Shown here: positions 6,511 to 10,511 of the stretch, piece after piece
Position numbering within the stretch: the first letter of the stretch is position 1
How the letters are laid out: each line of letters starts with the position of its first letter
NCBI GenBank assembly: GCA_030599055.1
Contig: JAUVOS010000076.1
Span: forward strand, 1 to 10,511
Direction: 5' to 3'
Length of the DNA: 10,511 bases
Origin: Lutibacter sp.
GTDB taxonomy: Bacteria; Bacteroidota; Bacteroidia; Flavobacteriales; Flavobacteriaceae
Notes under the pieces: model-generated
Databases searched by the model: none
The model's input: the letters and a program-made list of their open reading frames with translations, nothing else
What the model was told of the DNA's origin: nothing
Made by a program: the position numbers and the translations under genes

Positions 6511-6633
6511 TTAAACAATCTCATTAATAGCGAATTTTCTAAGTAAATTCTTAAAACGGTCGTAAATCCCATAGGAAAATCGGATATAGTTCAACATGGG
6601 CTCATCGCTGGGTCGTGCCGACCGCTCATAGTC
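6511..6633 (-). other. Short protein-like minus-strand frame, possible gene remnant
   Basis: On the minus strand a 40-codon frame is open between stops. It includes an ATG-started part of 28 residues beginning MLNYIRFSYGIYDRF (start 6597, stop 6511-6513). The amino acid mix looks protein-like and the upstream part is richer in G+C than its surroundings. No family is recognised. The same DNA is also strongly self-complementary (CGGTCG 6557-6562, GGTCG 6611-6615 and CGACCG 6619-6624; CCCAT with ATGGG; ATAGGA with TCCTAT), so a structured RNA or REP-like piece is an equal alternative. Confidence 0.2.
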
Positions 6634-6639
6634 CTATTT

Positions 6640-6670
6640 ATTCTTAAAAAGTAATTCCTAAAATCCGCAA
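6640..6670. repeat. 31-bp direct repeat, copy 2
   Basis: This is a perfect copy of 5273-5303, i.e. the extreme 3' end of leuB with its stop codon and 16 following nt, but without the rest of the gene. It closes the island that begins at leuB. Its end forms the hairpin AAATCC-GCAA-GGATTT (6661-6676), a GNRA-type tetraloop that differs from the hairpin at copy 1. Confidence 0.92.
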
Positions 6671-6819
6671 GGATTTAATTAGTGTAATCATTATCAAGCA
6701 TATATCACTATATTATATCACTTATTTAAGTGCGAAAAATTAGTGTCAATTCGTGTCAGTTATAAAAAGTGGATTTAAGATAATTAAAAAACTTTTATTA
6801 GATTTTAATAATTTTGCGG

Positions 6820-6926
6820 ACTTTGTGTATTCTGTGTAATAGCTATTGCATAATTGCAAAGCACATCACGAATACCGATAAAAAACAATAACAATTTGAT
6901 GAGTAAAGTTACGCAGAGAATACCCA
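6820..6926. repeat. Degraded inverted-repeat element (about 107 bp)
   Basis: The left end, ACTTTGTGTATTCTGTGTAA (6820-6839), is an imperfect inverted match of TTACGCAGAGAATACCCAA (6909-6927). The interior contains TTGCA-TAAT-TGCAA and no gene. The design recalls the MITE-like insertion in the transposase, but the ends differ in sequence and no target duplication was found. It may be another small non-autonomous repeat, now decayed. Confidence 0.45.
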
Positions 6927-6929
6927 ATC

Positions 6930-6979
6930 CCGATAGCTATCGGAACTGAACCCAAAACTCCAAGGCAAAGCCATCGGAG
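6930..6979. repeat. REP-like palindromes
   Basis: CCGATAGCTATCGG (6930-6943) is a perfect 14-bp palindrome. A second hairpin follows, with CTCC (6958-6961) and GGC (6964-6966) pairing with GCC (6970-6972) and GGAG (6976-6979) around an AAA loop. The latter resembles the ACTCCGA hairpin at 6285-6310 in layout. Both fit the REP-like family of this island, displaced to the far right. Confidence 0.7.
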
Positions 6980-7012
6980 AATCATTTAGATTAAAAGAGT
7001 TATTAATTAACT

Positions 7013-7038
7013 CCAGCACCTAAAAATGAGATCTAGCC
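7013..7038. repeat. Diverged third copy of the island inverted repeat
   Basis: This matches the right copy (6414-6439) over 26 nt with three substitutions, in the same orientation. It lies outside the 31-bp direct repeats. It may mark an older element end, or show that this motif is a dispersed repeat rather than a terminus of one element. Confidence 0.75.
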
Positions 7039-7125
7039 TTTTTTGTGTTAAAAAGTAGTTTTATTTTTAATACTTTATTAACAAAAAAATTTCTATATTG
7101 GCAAACAATTACACAGTAATAGAAT

Positions 7126-7509
7126 ATGTCAGATAAAGTAAAATTTGAAATTGAATTTCCAATACATGCGTCACCTCGTATGTTGTTTCAATATTTTTCA
7201 CAAGCTTCGAGCTTAGATGAATGGTTTGCTGATAACGTAAACTCTAGAGGAGAAATATTCACATTTATATGGGGAGACTCAGAGGAACAAGCGAAATTAT
7301 TAAAATATGAAACAGAAGAATACATGCGATATCAGTGGTTGGAAGACGAAGGTGAGGATGTCTATTTTGAGTTTAAAATTCAAGTAGATGACCTGACAAA
7401 TGATGTCTCTTTAATAGTTACTGATTTTGCTGAAGAAGATGAGATTGATGATGCCAAAATGTTTTGGAAAAATCAAATTAGCGAATTAAAAAATACAATT
7501 GGAGCATAA
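7126..7509 (+). CDS. START-like domain protein
   Basis: A 127-residue acidic protein resembling the START/AHSA1-like fold, as annotated in many flavobacteria. The N-terminus (MSDKVKFEIEFPIHASPRMLFQYFSQASSLDEWFADNV) matches the usual first strand and helix of the fold, where a small protein folds around a hydrophobic cavity. The middle has the W-x-D and Y-x-F-K strands, and the end forms a helix (DDAKMFWKNQISELKNTI). No ligand or reaction is known to me. There is no signal peptide, so it should be cytoplasmic. It starts after the repeat island and is followed by a hairpin-plus-T-run, then the class IV aminotransferase. ATG 7126 is the only sensible start. Confidence 0.85.
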   Translation: MSDKVKFEIEFPIHASPRMLFQYFSQASSLDEWFADNVNSRGEIFTFIWGDSEEQAKLLKYETEEYMRYQWLEDEGEDVYFEFKIQVDDLTNDVSLIVTDFAEEDEIDDAKMFWKNQISELKNTIGA

Positions 7510-7529
7510 ATTGTTTGAATAAATTACCT

Positions 7530-7557
7530 AAACCTTGCTACTTGCAAGGTTTTTTTT
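7530..7557 (+). terminator. Intrinsic terminator after the START-like gene
   Basis: AAACCTTGC (7530-7538) pairs perfectly with GCAAGGTTT (7544-7552) around a 5-nt loop, and T8 runs from 7550 to 7557. This is a classical Rho-independent terminator 20 nt after the stop of the START-like gene. It ends only 6 nt before the ATG of the next gene, leaving no room for a separate promoter between them. Confidence 0.85.
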
Positions 7558-7563
7558 ATTGAT

Positions 7564-8394
7564 ATGATTAATATAAATGGTAGCATACAAATAAAAAAAG
7601 ACCTAAGTCTAACGAATAATCGTGGATTTCTATACGGTGATGCACTTTTTGACACCTTACTTTATAGAAATAATACTTTGGTTTTTATCGATGCACATTA
7701 TTTTAGATTACTCGCCGGTATGCGACAATTACGTATGGAGATTCCAGTGTATTTTACACAAGAATATTGGGAAAAAGAAATACGTAAAACTTTACAAACA
7801 AATGAATTAACAGAAGCTAGAGTTCGAACAACAGTTTTTAGAAATGCTATTGGTTTTTATACGCCTACTTCAAATGAGACACAATTTATAATTCAAACAA
7901 GTGACTTAAAACTCACTTCCAAAACAGCGTATCGATTAGGTATTTATAAAGAAAATTACCTCAATACTTCTTCAATAAACTCCATTAAAACCACGAACCG
8001 TTTGCCCAATGTGTTGGCTTCTATTTTCTCTAAAGAAAACGGTTTTGACAATTGCATCTTACTCAATCACAAAAAACAAATCGCAGAAGCCATCAATGCA
8101 AATATTTTTTTAGTTTTTAAGAATCAAATTATTACACCGCCTTTATCGGCAGGTTGTGTAAAAGGAATTGTTCGTGAAAAGCTTATTGATTTAATAAATA
8201 ACAACCCTGATTTACAACTAATCGAAAAGGCTGTTGAAGTTTATGATTTACAAAAAGCAGATGAAGTTTTTTTAACAAACTCAGTTATAGGAATACAAGC
8301 AGTAACGCATTATAAAAGGAAGCATTATAAGAAGACCGTTTCAAAAATGTTATTTGAAAAATTGGAAGAAATTAGTTTAGTTGGTAGGCTTTAG
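7564..8394 (+). CDS. Class IV PLP-dependent aminotransferase, PabC-like
   Basis: A 276-residue fold-type IV PLP enzyme, the family of branched-chain aminotransferases, D-amino acid aminotransferase and 4-amino-4-deoxychorismate lyase (PabC). Visible marks are NRGFLYGDALFDTL near the N-terminus (about 19-32), the expected PLP lysine in SIKTTNRLPNVLAS (Lys142), the EAINANIFLV segment (Glu175), PLSAGCVKGIVRE (194-205) and DEVFLTNSVIGIQAV (233-247). The K-T-x-N-R-L layout around the lysine resembles PabC, which would release p-aminobenzoate for folate synthesis. D-amino acid or branched-chain aminotransferase remain possible. The leu operon upstream is separated by an island and a terminator, so it is no proof of a role in leucine transamination. 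The last two codons and the stop lie inside a tandem heptamer repeat. Confidence 0.85.
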   Translation: MININGSIQIKKDLSLTNNRGFLYGDALFDTLLYRNNTLVFIDAHYFRLLAGMRQLRMEIPVYFTQEYWEKEIRKTLQTNELTEARVRTTVFRNAIGFYTPTSNETQFIIQTSDLKLTSKTAYRLGIYKENYLNTSSINSIKTTNRLPNVLASIFSKENGFDNCILLNHKKQIAEAINANIFLVFKNQIITPPLSAGCVKGIVREKLIDLINNNPDLQLIEKAVEVYDLQKADEVFLTNSVIGIQAVTHYKRKHYKKTVSKMLFEKLEEISLVGRL

Positions 8395-8435
8395 GCTTTG
8401 GGCTTTGGGCTTTGGGCTTTGGGCTTTAAGCTTTA
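8387..8435. repeat. Tandem heptamer repeat (GGCTTTG, 7 copies)
   Basis: Seven consecutive heptamers run from 8387: GGCTTTA, four exact GGCTTTG units (8394-8421), GGCTTTA and AGCTTTA. The array starts in the penultimate codon of the aminotransferase gene, and its TAG (8392-8394) is part of it. Such arrays change length by replication slippage. It lies between convergent genes, and no clear terminator is seen from here to the yqgE stop. Confidence 0.9.
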
Positions 8436-8505
8436 GTAGTTAGTTGGTTTATAAATAGAAAGTAACTGAAATCTATCTAGTAAACTTTATGCGACTGCAG
8501 GTTTG

Positions 8506-9063
8506 TTAATTTAAATGAGGGTCTTCTGGGGCATTTGCCCAAAGGCGGTACTTCCCTCCCATTTCTAGTAATTTTTCTTTCCATCCTTCCGAATCATTGA
8601 TGGAAAACAAGTTCTTATAGGTGTTTTCGACTAAAACCCAAGTATTTTCTTTGATTTCAATTTCTAATTGTTCTGCATCCCAACCAGAATAACCCAAAAA
8701 GAAACGGATTTCATTTTTCTTTATCATGCCTTTTTCAAGATAGGTTTTAACCGCTTCATAATTTCCACCCCAAAAAAGATCTTTAGAAATTTCAATACTA
8801 TCAGGAATTAAATTTGGTTGGTTATGAATAAAATAAAGATTGTCATTCTCAACTGGGCCACCGCTATACACTCGAAAATCACAATCAATCTCAAAAACCA
8901 AATCTTTTAAAACATATTTACTCGGTTTGTTTAAGATAAAACCAACAGATCCTTCTTCATTGTGTTCCGTCAGAAGTATAATTGCTCTATTAAAAGAACT
9001 ATCTGTCAGTACGGAGGGTTCCGCAACCAGTAAATTACCTTTTTGTATTTTTTGTGTTATCAT
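8506..9063 (-). CDS. yqgE: YqgE/AlgH family protein (UPF0301)
   Basis: A 185-residue protein of the YqgE/AlgH family (DUF179), close to the usual length of about 187. The N-terminal signature is clear: LLVAEPSVLTDSSFNRAI, then LTEHNEEGSVGFILNKPS, with YSGGPV further on and FLGYSGWDAEQLE in the C-terminal half. The biochemical role of the family is not established; in Pseudomonas AlgH was linked to alginate regulation. No signal peptide or membrane segment is seen. The gene lies downstream of HU on the same strand, but the HU terminator and a separate -7 element suggest its own transcript. It faces the aminotransferase gene tail to tail. Start is the ATG at 9061-9063. Confidence 0.93.
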   Translation of the reverse strand: MITQKIQKGNLLVAEPSVLTDSSFNRAIILLTEHNEEGSVGFILNKPSKYVLKDLVFEIDCDFRVYSGGPVENDNLYFIHNQPNLIPDSIEISKDLFWGGNYEAVKTYLEKGMIKKNEIRFFLGYSGWDAEQLEIEIKENTWVLVENTYKNLFSINDSEGWKEKLLEMGGKYRLWANAPEDPHLN

Positions 9064-9127
9064 ATCTCTTACTTTAATAAAAGGGTATCAAGATTTAAAA
9101 CCTGAGTTCTCTGTAAGGTTTAAAAAA

Positions 9128-9135
9128 CAAAAATA
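9128..9135 (-). promoter_or_regulatory. -7 promoter element for yqgE
   Basis: On the minus strand the octamer reads TATTTTTG, an exact match to the Bacteroidota -7 consensus TAnnTTTG, about 65 nt before the yqgE start. A convincing TTG at the usual 19-21 nt upstream is lacking; the nearest T-rich stretch (TTTTA, minus strand 9165-9161) is about 25 nt away. The position between the HU terminator and yqgE makes a promoter plausible. Confidence 0.4.
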
Positions 9136-9179
9136 ATACCATTTTTATAATAAATCGTACTAAAACAGATATATATGAC

Positions 9180-9212
9180 AAAAAAAGTCCTTTAACATAT
9201 GCTAAAGGACTT
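9180..9212 (-). terminator. Intrinsic terminator of the HU gene
   Basis: On the minus strand AAGTCCTTTA (9212-9203) pairs with TAAAGGACTT (9194-9185) around an 8-nt loop. It is followed by a T-run extending to 9180. This is a strong Rho-independent terminator 23 nt after the HU stop codon, and it separates HU from yqgE. Confidence 0.88.
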
Positions 9213-9234
9213 AATTTATTTGGTTATTTTACTC

Positions 9235-9507
9235 TTAATTGACAGCTTTGTCAAATTTAGATCCTGCTTTAAAACGTACTACGTTTTTAGCTTTAATTTG
9301 TATTGCCTCACCAGTTTGTGGGTTACGTCCTGTTCTAGCTTTTCTTTTTGAAATCGACCAAGTTCCCCATCCTACTAAAGCAACTTTATTACCTTTTTTC
9401 AAAGATTTAGTTACGTTGTCAGTTAATGATTCTAAAGCAGCTTTTGCTGCAGCTTTTGAAATACCTGCATCAGCAGCCATTGCATTGATTAAATCTGATT
9501 TGTTCAT
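9235..9507 (-). CDS. hup: HU family DNA-binding protein
   Basis: A 90-residue histone-like nucleoid protein that bends and compacts DNA as a dimer. The sequence is canonical: the helical N-terminus MNKSDLINAMAADAGISK, the turn ALVGWGTW (Trp in place of the usual Phe residues), the KRKARTGRNPQTGE arm (GRNPQTG about 60-66, with the intercalating Pro), and VVRFKAGSKFDKAVN at the end. Full length, start ATG at 9505-9507. It has its own consensus promoter at 9539-9568 and a strong terminator at 9180-9212, so it is monocistronic, as fits an abundant protein. IHF subunits are relatives, but the length and arm favour HU. Confidence 0.97.
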   Translation of the reverse strand: MNKSDLINAMAADAGISKAAAKAALESLTDNVTKSLKKGNKVALVGWGTWSISKRKARTGRNPQTGEAIQIKAKNVVRFKAGSKFDKAVN

Positions 9508-9538
9508 AATTTTTGTTTTAATTAATTAATTATTAGCA

Positions 9539-9568
9539 CAAAGATAGATAATACAAGGGCTCGCGCAA
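9539..9568 (-). promoter_or_regulatory. Consensus Bacteroidota promoter of the HU gene
   Basis: On the minus strand TTG (9568-9566) is followed, after exactly 19 nt, by TATCTTTG (9546-9539), a full match to TTG-N19-TAnnTTTG. The predicted start of transcription near 9532 leaves a 5' leader of about 25 nt rich in TTAAT and ending in AACAAAAATT before the ATG, with no Shine-Dalgarno motif, as is common in this phylum. Confidence 0.8.
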
Positions 9569-9572
9569 GTTT

Positions 9573-9660
9573 TTAACAAAAAATAAGGCTATTTTGTTAA
9601 TAAATCGGTTAAAATGTTAATAACCTTTGCTTTTTACTACCTAAATCGGGTAGAAAAAGC
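9573..9660. other. Hairpins and repeated TGTTAATAA between fmt and HU
   Basis: TTAACAAAA (9573-9581) pairs with TTTTGTTAA (9592-9600) just upstream of the HU promoter. TGTTAATAA occurs twice, at 9595-9603 and 9615-9623, 20 bp apart. A longer stem follows: GCTTTTT(A)CTACC (9629-9641) with GGTAG plus AAAAAGC (9649-9660), one base bulged. On the minus strand this could mark the 3' end of fmt, but no T-run follows it. A protein-binding region upstream of HU is the alternative. Confidence 0.4.
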
Positions 9661-9683
9661 TCCATCCCTCGTATAATGGGCTA

Positions 9684-10511
9684 CTAAAGCATTTTTGCAT
9701 TTTTTGAAAATTGGAAACCATTTAGCAAACTTTTTACATCCATTTTTCGTTTTCCTGATAATTGTATTTCTTCCAAAAATAAATAGCCGTCTTTAACGAC
9801 AATCTTTACGGTTTTTTTTGTTGAAATAATATTCCCAATTATATCATTGTGTATAGTGTACTCGGGTCGTGTGTGGTGAAATTTAACAGTATATTCCTCT
9901 TCATTTGATACAAACTTACTCCAGGCAACGGGATAAGGACTTAAACCGCGAATTTTGTTATAAATAGATTCTAAAGAATCTTTCCAATTGATACGATTGT
10001 CTTCTTTGTATAATTTTGGGGCTTTTGAACGTTCTTTTTGGACTTGTTTTGTAGTCTTAACAGCACCTGACGCAATAAGGTTTACAGTTTTTAACACGAG
10101 ATTAGCTCCTATTTTCATCAGTTTATCATGCAAACTTCCAGCAGTATCACAAGCGGTTATCGAAAGCTTTTCTTGTAAAATAATTTCACCTGTATCAATT
10201 TTATCATCGATAAAAAAAGTGGTCACTCCGGTTTCTTTTTCTCCATTAATTAGTACCCAATTTATCGGTGCGGCTCCACGATAAGCCGGTAGTAAAGAAG
10301 CATGTAAGTTAAAAGTGCCCAGCTTTGGTAATTCCCAAACAACTTTTGGTAACATTCTAAATGCCACTACGATAAACAAATCGGCATTTAATTGTTTTAA
10401 ATCCGCAATAAATTGATTATCCTTCAAGTTTTTTGGTTGCAAAATGGGTATGTTTTTTTTATTTGCATATTCTTTTACGGCAGATGCTCTTAACTTCTTA
10501 CCACGTCCTGC
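9684..10511 (-). CDS. fmt: Methionyl-tRNA formyltransferase Fmt (partial, N-terminus outside window)
   Basis: Transfers a formyl group from 10-formyl-tetrahydrofolate to Met-tRNA(fMet), giving the initiator formyl-Met-tRNA. The window holds 275 residues of an expected 310-315. The gene runs off the right edge, and the missing part is about 40 N-terminal residues. The visible start AGRGKKL matches the family segment following the first Rossmann strands. The catalytic set is present: Asn and His in FNLHASLLPAYRGAAPINW (visible residues 68 and 70) and Asp in KIDTGE (visible 106), with the 36-residue His-to-Asp spacing of E. coli Fmt. The OB-like C-terminal domain follows, with GLSPYPVAWSKF. An internal TTG at 10440-10442 is not the true start. 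HU is the next gene on this strand. Confidence 0.96.
   Translation of the reverse strand, partial: AGRGKKLRASAVKEYANKKNIPILQPKNLKDNQFIADLKQLNADLFIVVAFRMLPKVVWELPKLGTFNLHASLLPAYRGAAPINWVLINGEKETGVTTFFIDDKIDTGEIILQEKLSITACDTAGSLHDKLMKIGANLVLKTVNLIASGAVKTTKQVQKERSKAPKLYKEDNRINWKDSLESIYNKIRGLSPYPVAWSKFVSNEEEYTVKFHHTRPEYTIHNDIIGNIISTKKTVKIVVKDGYLFLEEIQLSGKRKMDVKSLLNGFQFSKNAKML

Larger units (their letters stand above)
6671..7125. other. Non-coding stretch before the START-like gene
   Basis: No open frame worth calling is seen on either strand here. The stretch holds a short internal repetition (GTGTCAATTCGTGTCA near 6743-6759), an inverted-repeat element (6820-6926), palindromes (6930-6979), and a degenerate copy of the island inverted repeat (7013-7038). 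TATATTGG near 7094 resembles the -7 promoter element ahead of the gene at 7126, but there is no convincing -33 partner. Confidence 0.5.

Noticed and set aside
5273..6670. Integrated phage or genomic island with att sites
   Set aside because: The 31-bp direct repeats look att-like, but the interval is only about 1.3 kb, with no integrase or cargo gene, so it is reported as a duplication of unknown mechanism instead.
7622..7810. 62-codon plus-strand frame inside the aminotransferase gene
   Set aside because: It overlaps a well supported gene in another frame and has no recognisable features.
8840..9136. 98-codon plus-strand frame opposite yqgE
   Set aside because: It is a shadow of yqgE, which has clear family motifs on the minus strand.

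Overview
The window looks like chromosome of a low-GC member of the Bacteroidota, most likely a Flavobacteriaceae relative. The evidence is the strong A+T bias, weak purine-poor ribosome binding sites, a good TTG-N19-TAnnTTTG promoter in front of the HU gene, and the protein sequences themselves. No taxonomic search was possible, so this is inference.

Layout. (1) Positions 1-676 are a long gene-free leader. It holds an 89-bp direct duplication (1-89 and 408-496), small hairpins and a few mini-ORFs that could be leader peptides. (2) Positions 677-5287 are a tight leucine operon, leuA-leuC-leuD-leuB, with gaps of 12, 20 and 4 nt. It encodes the whole route from 2-ketoisovalerate plus acetyl-CoA to 2-ketoisocaproate. 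(3) Positions 5288-7125 are a mobile or repetitive island. At its centre is a dead IS200/IS605-like (REP-associated, HUH/Y1) transposase gene. Mirrored short hairpins flank it, a 29-bp perfect inverted repeat lies outside these, and outermost is a 31-bp direct repeat that duplicates the 3' end of leuB. The transposase gene has an in-frame TGA. It is also split by a 191-bp MITE-like element with an 8-bp target duplication; removing the insert and one duplicate exactly restores the reading frame. (4) Positions 7126-10511 are a housekeeping block: a START-like protein and a class IV aminotransferase (PabC-like) on the plus strand, then yqgE, an HU gene and a partial fmt on the minus strand. I recall this neighbourhood as common in flavobacteria, but did not verify it.

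How the parts relate. The four Leu enzymes form one pathway and presumably one transcript, possibly controlled by the long leader. The island behind leuB is transcriptionally downstream of the operon and appears to have accumulated by repeated insertion and duplication without damaging leuB. In the minus-strand block HU has its own promoter and terminator, and yqgE appears to have its own -7 element. The most unusual part is the nested transposase/REP/MITE island, together with the possible attenuation signals ahead of leuA.
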